From assembly GCF_009208735.1 (NCBI RefSeq), contig NZ_WFLJ01000008.1, forward strand, positions 124,001-188,000: 64,000 nucleotides of DNA, in the 5' to 3' direction. Numbering within the stretch: the stretch's first letter is position 1; every line of letters begins with the position of its first letter. The notes beneath the pieces are model-generated. The model made no database searches. It had not been told where the DNA came from and worked only from the letters and a program-made list of their open reading frames with translations. A program made the translations under genes and the position numbers. The stretch comes from Janthinobacterium rivuli. Its GTDB lineage: Bacteria > Pseudomonadota > Gammaproteobacteria > Burkholderiales > Burkholderiaceae_D. Below are positions 9,275 through 16,223 of this stretch, in pieces.

Positions 9275-9293
9275 GGATTTTCGCGTAAAATCC
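9275..9293. promoter_or_regulatory. Inverted repeat in the dcd promoter region
   Basis: GGATTTT-CGCGT-AAAATCC is a perfect 7-base-arm inverted repeat 72 bases upstream of the dcd ATG. It contains TAAAAT, a plausible -10 hexamer. A third copy of GGATTTT lies at 9244. It could be an operator overlapping the dcd promoter or a chance feature of an AT-rich promoter in a GC-rich genome. Confidence 0.35.
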
Positions 9294-9365
9294 TGCCATC
9301 CGGGCCGCGCCTGCAGCAGGCGTGCGGCTCCAGCCATTCCGATATTCTAGAAAGATACCCCTGCG

Positions 9366-9935
9366 ATGACGATTAAAAGCGATAAATGGATACGCCGCAT
9401 GGCGGAAACAACGGGCATGATCGAGCCGTTCGAACCGGGCCAGGTCAAGGAACGCGACGGCAACCGCATCGTTTCCTACGGCACGTCCAGCTATGGCTAT
9501 GACATCCGTTGCGCCGACGAGTTCAAGTTGTTTACCAACATCAACACCACCATCGTCGATCCGAAGGATTTTGACGCCAATAACTTCGTCGACGTGTCGG
9601 GCAAGGGCTATTGCATCATTCCGCCGAATTCGTTCGCGCTGGCCCGTACCGTCGAGTATTTCCGCATTCCCCGCAATGTATTGACGATTTGCCTGGGCAA
9701 GAGCACGTATGCGCGCTGCGGCATCATCGTCAACGTCACCCCGTTCGAACCGGAGTGGGAAGGCTATGTGACGCTGGAGTTTTCGAACACGACACCGTTG
9801 CCGGCGAAAATCTACGCCAACGAAGGCGTGGCGCAAGTGCTGTTCTTCGAATCCGATGAAGTGTGCGAAACCTCGTACAAGGACCGCGGCGGCAAGTACC
9901 AGGGCCAGGTCGGCGTGACATTGCCGAAGACCTGA
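9366..9935 (+). CDS. dcd: dCTP deaminase
   Basis: 189 residues, the standard length. Starts [20 protein letters not shown], and shows the Dcd signature segments [18 protein letters not shown], the substrate-pocket stretch [20 protein letters not shown] with its catalytic glutamate in [16 protein letters not shown], and the C-terminal [14 protein letters not shown]. It deaminates dCTP to dUTP, feeding dUMP to thymidylate synthase, which is also in this window about 31 kb away. A GC-rich hairpin follows the stop. Confidence 0.97.
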   Translation: MTIKSDKWIRRMAETTGMIEPFEPGQVKERDGNRIVSYGTSSYGYDIRCADEFKLFTNINTTIVDPKDFDANNFVDVSGKGYCIIPPNSFALARTVEYFRIPRNVLTICLGKSTYARCGIIVNVTPFEPEWEGYVTLEFSNTTPLPAKIYANEGVAQVLFFESDEVCETSYKDRGGKYQGQVGVTLPKT

Positions 9936-9944
9936 TGGATTGCC

Positions 9945-9975
9945 GGGGCGGGGTGCCGCCCCTGGCCTTGTTTTA
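9945..9975 (+). terminator. Probable intrinsic terminator of dcd
   Basis: Stem GGGGCGG / CCGCCCC with a 4-base loop, 10 bases behind the dcd stop, followed after a short gap by TTGTTTT. The T tract is not immediately adjacent, so termination may be partial. Confidence 0.45.
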
Positions 9976-11199
9976 AATCTGTTTCAGCAGCCAGGCTTTC
10001 AGCGCGGCGGAAGCCTGGTAGAGCGGCACATGGCCGCGCAGCAGGATTTGCGCGCTGCGCCGGTACGCCGCGCCGTGGATGGCGATGTGTCCGGCCGGAT
10101 CTTGACGCGCCACGATGGTGGTGTCCAGGATGCCGGCCGGGTTTTCGATGCCGACCTCGATATCCCTGTCTGCCGGCCCGACGGGCGGCAAGCCATGCGC
10201 CAGGCCATGCGCCACCGTTCCTTGTATCAAGCACGCCGCCGCCAGGCAGCAGCCGCCCGAGACGGCCAGCGAGGCGTGGCCCGCCTGCGGCGTAAAGTAG
10301 CGTACCGCAATATGTCCCTCGCGCGCCGCCGCGCCCACGATGCAGAACTTGGGGATGGTTTCGCTGCGTTCCAGTTCTTCCAGTGTCATCGATGCGCCAT
10401 CGCGCCGCCGCAAGCCCATCAACAGTCCCGCCGCGCTCCACACCTGGCGGATGGCCTGCATGAAAGCCGTGTCCGCCTCCAGTTCGCGTACCGGTTCCTG
10501 CGCCGTCTTGCCGAACTGGCTCGCCAGCGCGATGACCATGGGCACGGCCACGTCCACGCACGAGACGTCATAGCCATGCACCTGGTCTTGTACATTTCCT
10601 GTTGGTAGTAATTTGCCTGTCTTGGCGCCTGCGGGCCGCTGCAGGAACAGGTCGACGCGGGGGAAGCTGCCGGCCACGCCGGGAATGCTGCTCGCCGTAA
10701 AGCTGCCATCGAGTTCGCGCGCCATGCGCGAGGTGGTGATGACGCCCGTGTTGGTGTTGCGGATATCGATATCGTGCGCGCCGATCGCCAGGGCCTCGAT
10801 CACGCCGCTGTCCAGGCCCCACAGTTGCAAGGCCGACGACATATTGCCGCAGTTCACGCTCCAGTCGATATGCGCATGCTCGCCCGCCAGCTGCGCCAGG
10901 GTGCTGACCAGGCGCGGCCGGCCCGCATGCCGTTCCACCTCGGCGAGGAAGACTTTGTTGCTGGTGGGCGCGCCGCGTCCCAGGCCCGTGATCTGCCGGT
11001 TGCCTGGCAACGGGCCGGACTGGGGCGTGCCCATCAGGTGGCGCAGCAATTCCTCGCGCAGTGCCAGGTCCGGTGGCACGCAGGCCGCATGCAGAACCAG
11101 GCCCGTCGACGTGCCGCCACGCATGTGGTGGACGGGAAATTCGATCACGCCGCAGCGCTGGCGGAGCACGAGGTCGGGCAGGGCGGGCAACAAGGGCAT
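9973..11199 (-). CDS. PrpF-family isomerase/tautomerase
   Basis: 408 residues. The N-terminal motif HHMRGGTSTGLVLH and the internal SVNCGNMSSALQLW are diagnostic of the PrpF fold (two diaminopimelate-epimerase-like halves); ACIQ-type C-terminal motifs also fit (SGGCCLAAACLIQGTVA). PrpF isomerises methylaconitate in the 2-methylcitrate cycle, while a close relative (GalD) is 4-oxalomesaconate tautomerase of gallate catabolism. No prp or gal genes lie nearby, so the substrate is undetermined. Convergent to dcd, with a 37-base gap holding the dcd terminator. Confidence 0.85.
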   Translation of the reverse strand: MPLLPALPDLVLRQRCGVIEFPVHHMRGGTSTGLVLHAACVPPDLALREELLRHLMGTPQSGPLPGNRQITGLGRGAPTSNKVFLAEVERHAGRPRLVSTLAQLAGEHAHIDWSVNCGNMSSALQLWGLDSGVIEALAIGAHDIDIRNTNTGVITTSRMARELDGSFTASSIPGVAGSFPRVDLFLQRPAGAKTGKLLPTGNVQDQVHGYDVSCVDVAVPMVIALASQFGKTAQEPVRELEADTAFMQAIRQVWSAAGLLMGLRRRDGASMTLEELERSETIPKFCIVGAAAREGHIAVRYFTPQAGHASLAVSGGCCLAAACLIQGTVAHGLAHGLPPVGPADRDIEVGIENPAGILDTTIVARQDPAGHIAIHGAAYRRSAQILLRGHVPLYQASAALKAWLLKQI

Positions 11200-11284
11200 G
11201 GCGATCCGATCAAGGTGTGTCTCGGGACATGCCAGTGTGCCAGCTTTTTGTGCCGAGGAGCAAGGGTGGGTGCCGGCGGCCGTC

Positions 11285-11299
11285 TTTACCTGCCTTTAC
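11285..11299. promoter_or_regulatory. CpxR-type box upstream of the FlxA-like gene
   Basis: TTTAC-CTGCC-TTTAC matches, on the minus strand, the CpxR consensus GTAAA-N5-GTAAA exactly. It sits 68 bases before the FlxA-like ATG and 86 bases before the divergent PrpF-like gene. Two identical-pattern boxes lie between the cpxR-like and spy-like genes 2.7 kb away, so a shared regulator is likely. Confidence 0.65.
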
Positions 11300-11366
11300 A
11301 CCCGCCGCACTACACCCGCGCCCCTGCCTGCCGTTAACCTTGGTATCGAAACACTGAGGAGGCATC

Positions 11367-11717
11367 ATGGTAGCGGCAATCGGTTCAGGCGGCGCAGTCG
11401 GCACAGTCGGCGCGGCCAGTAGCGCCAGTTCGGGCAGCAGTGCGCAGATCGCGGCGCTGCAAAAGCAGATCACGGCGGCGCAAAAGCAGTTGACGGAATC
11501 GCAGAAGGGTGAGCAGACGGAAGCGTCGCAAAAGCTGCAGCAGCAGCTGGCGCAGCAAATTCAGGCCTTGCAGGCGCAAATTGCCCAGTTACAGGCGGCC
11601 GCCGCACAGAAGGCGGCGCAGCAAGATTCTCAGCCGGCCAGCGGCGCCGATACGGCGACGAGCCCGGCCAAGTCAAGCGCGTCGACCCTGGGCAGCATCA
11701 TCGATACGCAGGCCTGA
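11367..11717 (+). CDS. FlxA-like coiled-coil small protein
   Basis: 116 residues with a very good ribosome site (GAGGAGG before the ATG). The middle (about 25-85) is an uninterrupted Gln/Ala-rich heptad coiled coil (AALQKQITAAQKQLTESQK, then IQALQAQIAQLQAAAA), flanked by Ser/Gly/Ala-rich tails. This matches the FlxA-like family, whose function is not known. No signal peptide or membrane segment is seen. Its promoter carries an exact CpxR-type box, making it a candidate envelope-stress gene. Confidence 0.7.
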   Translation: MVAAIGSGGAVGTVGAASSASSGSSAQIAALQKQITAAQKQLTESQKGEQTEASQKLQQQLAQQIQALQAQIAQLQAAAAQKAAQQDSQPASGADTATSPAKSSASTLGSIIDTQA

Positions 11718-11739
11718 CGGCATCTCCGGGCATAAGAAG

Positions 11740-11773
11740 CGCCAGGCTCGCCGACAGGTCAGCCTGGCGTTTT
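11740..11773 (+). terminator. Intrinsic terminator of the FlxA-like gene
   Basis: Stem CGCCAGGCT / AGCCTGGCG (9 bp) with a 12-base loop, then TTTT. It lies 23 bases behind the FlxA-like stop and overlaps the last codons of the convergent histidine kinase gene. Confidence 0.7.
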
Positions 11774-13267
11774 GACGGGCAACAGCATTTCCACGCACAG
11801 GCCGCCGCCGCTGCGCAAGCTGGCCGCGATGCGGCCGCCATGGGCGTTGATGACGTGCTGGGAGATGGCCAGGCCCAGGCCATGACCGTCCGTGCTGTGC
11901 TGGGTATTGCTGGCGCGGAAGAACGGTTGAAAGATGCTGGTCAGGTCGGCGCTGGCCACGCCGGGGCCCCGGTCCAGCACGGCGATGCGCAACCAGTCAT
12001 GCTGGCGCGACAGCTCCACGTCCACCGTGCCGCCATCGGGGCTGTGCTTGACGGCATTGCGCACCACGTTTTCCACGGCGCGCGCCAGCAGTTCCGGCTG
12101 GCCCGTGACGATGGCGTCGGCCGTGGCCGCGTCGCCCGCCACGTCGATGCCCAGCAGGCGCGTCCTAGCCTCATAGCGGGCGTCGTCCACGATGTCGTGC
12201 ACGAGGTCGGCGATGCCGACGTCTTCGCTATGCGCGTGCCCGGCGCTCGCTTGCACGGCGCCCGCTTGCACGGCGCCCGCTTCCAGCCGCGACAGGGTCA
12301 GCAGTTCACCGATCAGTTTATCCATGCGTACGCTTTCGCGTTCGATGCGCTGCATCGAGGCGGCCATCTTTTCCGGCTGCTGGTGCGCCAGGCCGATGGC
12401 GGCCTGCAGGCGCGCCAGCGGCGAGCGCAGCTCGTGCGAGACGTCATGCAGCAAACGCGTCTGGCTATCCATGAGGCTGCGCAAACGGCCCGTCATGCGG
12501 TCGAAATCGCGTCCCAGGTCCGTCAATTCATCGCCGCGCTTGCCGCTGGCGTGAAAGCGCGGCGCCAGGTTGCCGTGCGAGGCGGCCTCGAACGCTTGCC
12601 GCAGGTCGCGGATGGGGCGCGCAAAATACCAGGCCAGCAAGAAGGCGAACAGCAGGCTGGCGGCGATGGCGGCGGCCAGGGGGATGAAGGTGCGGTAGGG
12701 GCTGTCCATGCGCGGACCGGGCGGCATGCCGTGGCCGAATTCGCCGCGTGGCGGCGGGGCGCCCGCGTCGTGGGTCCGTGGAGCGGGTCCCATGGCGCGC
12801 GGGCCGCTCAGGGTGACGGCATTGAGCGTGTCGCGCGCGGCGCCCGCTTCGGCATTGCGGAAGCGTTCGGACGAGGGCAGGAACAGCAGGTAGCGCTGGC
12901 CGCCGCTGCCGGCCACGTCACGCACCACGGGATGGGCCTGGCTTTGCTCCAGCATGGCGCGCGCCTTGGCCAGCATGGCGGGATGCACCGTGCGGCCCAT
13001 CAGTTCTTGTCCTTTGGCATCGACGGCAAACACGCGCATGCGTTCGAGCTTGCCCAGGAATTGCCGCAAGGCCCCGCTGCCGCCCGCTTCCAGGGTGGCG
13101 CTGGCGGCCTCGATGATCATTTGCGCGGGCGGGCTGGTGTCGATGTCGAGGGCCCGCTCCTGCTGCGCCGCGCGGTTTTTCAGCCAGAAGGTGCCGCCGA
13201 TGCCGATGGTGGCCGTCACTTGCGCCAGCATGATGCACAGAAAAAACTTCCAGAACAGACGGCCCAC
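11759..13267 (-). CDS. cpxA: CpxA-like membrane sensor histidine kinase
   Basis: 502 residues from a GTG at 13267; AAGGAG ends the regulator gene 5 bases upstream, which fixes this start and shows translational coupling. A first membrane helix (residues about 7-28) and a second (about 180-200) flank a periplasmic domain with a Pro/Arg-rich insert. HAMP follows, then the H-box LLHDVSHELRSPLARLQ, N-box ENVVRNAVKHSP, G1 DRGPGVASADL and G2 GHGLGLAISQHV. All catalytic motifs are intact. The H-box and pairing with a CpxR-like regulator and a Spy-like target indicate an envelope-stress sensor. A 15-base tandem repeat encodes AGAVQ twice behind the H-box domain. Confidence 0.88.
   Translation of the reverse strand: MGRLFWKFFLCIMLAQVTATIGIGGTFWLKNRAAQQERALDIDTSPPAQMIIEAASATLEAGGSGALRQFLGKLERMRVFAVDAKGQELMGRTVHPAMLAKARAMLEQSQAHPVVRDVAGSGGQRYLLFLPSSERFRNAEAGAARDTLNAVTLSGPRAMGPAPRTHDAGAPPPRGEFGHGMPPGPRMDSPYRTFIPLAAAIAASLLFAFLLAWYFARPIRDLRQAFEAASHGNLAPRFHASGKRGDELTDLGRDFDRMTGRLRSLMDSQTRLLHDVSHELRSPLARLQAAIGLAHQQPEKMAASMQRIERESVRMDKLIGELLTLSRLEAGAVQAGAVQASAGHAHSEDVGIADLVHDIVDDARYEARTRLLGIDVAGDAATADAIVTGQPELLARAVENVVRNAVKHSPDGGTVDVELSRQHDWLRIAVLDRGPGVASADLTSIFQPFFRASNTQHSTDGHGLGLAISQHVINAHGGRIAASLRSGGGLCVEMLLPVKTPG
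12249..12282. repeat. 15-bp in-frame tandem repeat inside the histidine kinase gene
   Basis: The unit GCTTGCACGGCGCCC occurs twice in a row (12249-12263, 12264-12278) and starts a third time. On the minus strand it adds AGAVQ repeats between the dimerisation helices and the ATPase domain, a site where copy number could vary without breaking the frame. Confidence 0.6.
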
Positions 13268-13269
13268 GC

Positions 13270-13959
13270 TTACTCCTTGATCAGCTGATAGCCGAGACGG
13301 TACACGGTCTGCAGGCAGGAGCGGCCATCGGTCAGGCTGCCGAGCTTGCGGCGCAGGCTGCTCAAGTGCACGTCGATATTGCGGTCGAAGCGGGCCATGG
13401 GCCGTCCGAGGCCCAGTTCCGACAACTGATTCTTGCTCACGGGCTTGCCCGCATGGCGCACCAGCACTTCCAGCAGGTTGAATTCGGTGCTCGTCAGTTC
13501 CAGCTGCATGCCGGCCCAGGCGGCGCGGCGCTGCTCGGGCCACATCGTCAACTGGCCCACGGTCAGCGGCGCCAGGCCCGACGTATCCTGCGGCACGGCT
13601 TGCGAACGGCGCAGGATGGCGCGGATGCGCGCCGTCAGCTCGCGCGGCGTGCACGGCTTCGTCACGTAATCGTCGGCGCCCAGCTCCAGCCCCACGATAC
13701 GGTCCGTATCGTCGCCGCGCGCCGTCAGCATCAAAATGGGCAGGTTGCTGCCGGCGCGGATGCGGCGCAGGGTTTCCAGGCCATTCATGCGCGGCATCAT
13801 GACGTCGAGGATGGCGATGGCATACAGGCCCGTCAGCGCTTCGGCCGCGCCGCTTTCGCCGTCATGCACGGCGCGGGCGTCAAAACCTTCCTGCGTCAGG
13901 TATTCCTGGAACATGCCGACCAGTTCCACGTCGTCATCGATTAACAAAACCTTGCTCAT
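13270..13959 (-). CDS. cpxR: CpxR-like OmpR-family response regulator
   Basis: 229 residues from the ATG at 13959 (MSKVLLIDDDVELVGMFQEY). The receiver domain has the acidic pair DDD near residue 8, the phospho-acceptor Asp in ILDVMMPRMNG (about residue 53), Thr in MLTARGDDTDR and Lys in DYVTKPCTPREL. The C-terminal winged helix (LELTSTEFNLLEVLVRHAGK ... NIDVHLSSLRRKLG) binds DNA. The combination LELGADDYVTKP and RELTARIRAILRRSQ is very close to CpxR. It is the first gene of the cpxRA pair; a CpxR-type box 66 bases upstream suggests autoregulation. Confidence 0.9.
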   Translation of the reverse strand: MSKVLLIDDDVELVGMFQEYLTQEGFDARAVHDGESGAAEALTGLYAIAILDVMMPRMNGLETLRRIRAGSNLPILMLTARGDDTDRIVGLELGADDYVTKPCTPRELTARIRAILRRSQAVPQDTSGLAPLTVGQLTMWPEQRRAAWAGMQLELTSTEFNLLEVLVRHAGKPVSKNQLSELGLGRPMARFDRNIDVHLSSLRRKLGSLTDGRSCLQTVYRLGYQLIKE

Positions 13960-14024
13960 GCCTGCACTTTTTTCGGGTGAATATCGCCCGATGATAGCAG
14001 TCAACGGGGGCCGTTCTGGACGCT

Positions 14025-14039
14025 TTTACCCGCTTTTAC
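14025..14039. promoter_or_regulatory. CpxR-type box proximal to cpxR
   Basis: TTTAC-CCGCT-TTTAC is an exact GTAAA-N5-GTAAA box read on the minus strand, 66 bases upstream of the cpxR-like start. A related half-site (CTTAC) follows at 14049. Confidence 0.65.
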
Positions 14040-14068
14040 ATGCGTCCGCTTACATTTGCGCACCTTCC

Positions 14069-14083
14069 TTTACACGCTTTTAC
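14069..14083. promoter_or_regulatory. CpxR-type box proximal to the spy-like gene
   Basis: TTTAC-ACGCT-TTTAC, again an exact box, 70 bases upstream of the Spy-like ATG. A third, degenerate pair (CTAAC-GTTGC-TTTAC, 14090-14104) continues the array at nearly the same spacing. Confidence 0.65.
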
Positions 14084-14152
14084 GCGGCCCTAACGTTGCT
14101 TTACACGCCAGACGCCGACAATCAGGGCTGATCGCCACGAAAGGAAAGCCCG

Positions 14153-14665
14153 ATGAAATACCTGAGTATCGCCGTCTCCCTGTTGCTGCTGTCCGCCTGC
14201 GGCATGCCGCTGCTGGCGCTGGCCCAGCAAGCATCCGCACCGGACGGCCCGCCAGCGCGCGCCATGGAAGGGCCGCCGCCCGGCCTGCTTCACGGACCCG
14301 GCGGACCTGGCGCGCCAGGCTTGCCGCCATTCCTGCGCGGCATCGAGCTGAGTGAAGCGCAGCAAGACAAGATTTTCGCCGCCACCTACGCCCAGGCGCC
14401 CTTGCTGCGGGAACAGGAAAAGATCGCCTTCAAGGCCCATGCGCAGTTGCGCGCGCTGGCCGGGTCCAGCGCCTACGACGATGCGAAGGCCAGCGCGCTG
14501 GCCAGCACGGCGGCGCAAGCCATGGCGACGATCAGCTTGCAGCAGGCGCGGCTGGAGCAGCAATTGCTGGCCGTGCTGACGCCGGAACAGCGCAAGCAGG
14601 CGCAGCGGCGGGACGACGGCCGCCCCCAAGCAGCCCATCATCGCAGCACAGGAGATGGAACATGA
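14153..14665 (+). CDS. Spy/CpxP-family periplasmic chaperone-like protein (LTxxQ)
   Basis: 170 residues. A signal peptide (KYLSIAVSLLLLSACGMPLLALAQQ) runs to an Ala-x-Ala type site near residue 25; the Cys in LSACG could instead make it a lipoprotein. The mature part opens with a Pro/Gly-rich stretch, then a helical domain carrying ELSEAQQDKIFA and the family signature LTPEQRKQ. Spy and CpxP bind unfolded periplasmic proteins, and CpxP also damps CpxA. Divergent from cpxRA with two CpxR-type boxes between. Its stop overlaps the next gene by four bases (ATGA). Confidence 0.82.
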   Translation: MKYLSIAVSLLLLSACGMPLLALAQQASAPDGPPARAMEGPPPGLLHGPGGPGAPGLPPFLRGIELSEAQQDKIFAATYAQAPLLREQEKIAFKAHAQLRALAGSSAYDDAKASALASTAAQAMATISLQQARLEQQLLAVLTPEQRKQAQRRDDGRPQAAHHRSTGDGT

Positions 14666-15249
14666 GCATCAGTGCCTTGAGTTCGAGCAGCGCCGCCAGC
14701 CAGCTGAACGCGTTCAGCCGTCTGGGCGGCGGCAGTTCCAGCAATGTCAGCAACACCAGCGGCGTGGACGGCGCGCGGCCGCCAAAGCCCGACGATGGCG
14801 CGTTTCTCGACGCCATTTCCAGCGCCTTGTCATCGATCGGCGTGACGGTCGATGCCAGCGATAGCGGCAGTGATACGGCCACATCGGAAAGTGGCGCCAG
14901 CGGCGACGTGGGCCAGGCGCTGGGCGCCTTTTTACACCAGCTGATGGGCAGCCTGCATGCGCAAAGCGACGGCAGCGCCGGCGGCCCCGGCAATATCGAA
15001 TCGGACTTGCAAAGCCTGCTGCAACAACTCGCGTCGTCCGGCGGCGACGCCGGCGACAGCGCGGACAGCAGCGTGACGGACTTGCAGTCCAGCTTTGCCA
15101 GCCTGCTCGACGCGCTGGGCGGCGATGAAGGCGGCAGCGGCAGTAGCAAACTGAGCAGCTTCTTGCAGGCGCTGGCGGGCAGCCTGGGCGCGGCGAGCGC
15201 GGGCGGCAGCCTGTCCGCCAGCGGCAACCTGGTCAATACAACGGCCTGA
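14662..15249 (+). CDS. Low-complexity Ser/Gly/Asp-rich hypothetical protein
   Basis: 195 residues, starting inside the stop of the Spy-like gene (ATGA overlap; GGAGATGG in front), so surely translated with it. The sequence is dominated by Ser, Gly, Ala and Asp, with three short amphipathic helices around FLDAISSALSSIGV, VGQALGAFLHQLMGSL and LSSFLQALAGSLG. There is no signal peptide or membrane helix and no recognised domain. Its coupling to a CpxR-type promoter suggests an envelope-stress role; that is inference from position only. Confidence 0.6.
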   Translation: MSISALSSSSAASQLNAFSRLGGGSSSNVSNTSGVDGARPPKPDDGAFLDAISSALSSIGVTVDASDSGSDTATSESGASGDVGQALGAFLHQLMGSLHAQSDGSAGGPGNIESDLQSLLQQLASSGGDAGDSADSSVTDLQSSFASLLDALGGDEGGSGSSKLSSFLQALAGSLGAASAGGSLSASGNLVNTTA

Positions 15250-15362
15250 ACCATGGAACGCAAGCTCGCCCTGGCTGCCAGGAATGCGCTTTCGCGCCAC
15301 GCGACACAGGCAGCCAGCCTGAGCCCCGCCTTGGCGGGCTTGCCCCACTTGATGGAGTATGT

Positions 15363-16223
15363 ATGGAATTACATGATCACGGCCTGGCATCCGACCTCGA
15401 CATGATGCGGCGACACGGGTTTGAACGGCGGCAAGTCATGCGCTGGCTGCTGGCCGGCGCCGCCACCTTGCCTTTGATGAGCTGCGGCGGCGGGTCGGAT
15501 GCCGCCGGCACGGCAAGCGGCGGCGCCAGCACCGGTACCGCCGGCACGGAGACGGCCGCGACGCCCGGCACGGGCGCCTGCACGGTGGTTCCCGAGGAAA
15601 CGGGCGGGCCGTATCCGGCCGACGGCACGAACACGAACGGCGGCAGCATCATCAATGTGCTGAACCAGTCGGGCGTCGTGCGCGGCGATATCCGCGCCAG
15701 TTTCAATGGCGCCACTGGCGTGGCGGCAGGCGTGCCGCTGACGATCAAGTTACAGTTGCTCAACGCCAGCGGCGGCTGCGCCAGCCTGGCCGGCTACGCC
15801 GTCTATCTGTGGCATTGCGACCGCGAGGGCCTGTATTCGCTGTATTCGAGCGGCGTGACGGCGCAGAATTATTTGCGCGGCGTGCAGGAAACGGATAGCG
15901 CCGGCAACCTTGTCTTCACGACCATCTTTCCCGGCTGCTACGCGGGACGCATGCCGCATGTGCACTTCGAGGTCTATCCCAGCCTGGCCAAGGCGGCCAG
16001 CGCGGCGAACCGCCTCAAGACGTCGCAGTTCACCTTCCCGATGGCAACGTTAAACGAAGCCTACACGGCCAGCGGCTACACGGCCAGCGTGCGCAACCTG
16101 GCGCAGATCAGCTACGCCACCGACAATGTCTTTGCCGACGGCACCAGCCTGCAAATGGCCACGGTGACGGGCAATGCCACGGATGGCTATGTCGCCACCC
16201 TGGTCATCGCCGTGAACGGTTAA
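15363..16223 (+). CDS. Intradiol ring-cleavage dioxygenase-like lipoprotein
   Basis: 286 residues. The N-terminus has an RR-containing basic stretch, a hydrophobic segment and a lipobox-like LMSCGGG at about residue 38-44, so it is probably exported (possibly by Tat) and lipidated. After a Thr/Gly/Ala linker comes the intradiol dioxygenase core: PEETGGPYPADG, VYLWHCDREGLYSLYS and FPGCYAGRMPHVHFEVYP. The expected ferric-iron ligands (two Tyr, two His) can be assigned to these motifs. Such enzymes open catechol-type rings between the hydroxyls, but the substrate of the exported group is unclear. The stop overlaps the convergent DUF1501 stop by four bases. Confidence 0.82.
   Translation: MELHDHGLASDLDMMRRHGFERRQVMRWLLAGAATLPLMSCGGGSDAAGTASGGASTGTAGTETAATPGTGACTVVPEETGGPYPADGTNTNGGSIINVLNQSGVVRGDIRASFNGATGVAAGVPLTIKLQLLNASGGCASLAGYAVYLWHCDREGLYSLYSSGVTAQNYLRGVQETDSAGNLVFTTIFPGCYAGRMPHVHFEVYPSLAKAASAANRLKTSQFTFPMATLNEAYTASGYTASVRNLAQISYATDNVFADGTSLQMATVTGNATDGYVATLVIAVNG

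Noticed and set aside
13268..13654. N-terminal extension of the histidine kinase frame
   Set aside because: It is antisense-frame reading of the regulator gene; the GTG at 13267 has a ribosome site and starts a normal membrane helix.
15325..15350. CGCC-TT-GGCG hairpin before the intradiol dioxygenase gene
   Set aside because: Short, no T tract, and GC hairpins of this size are common by chance in this genome.
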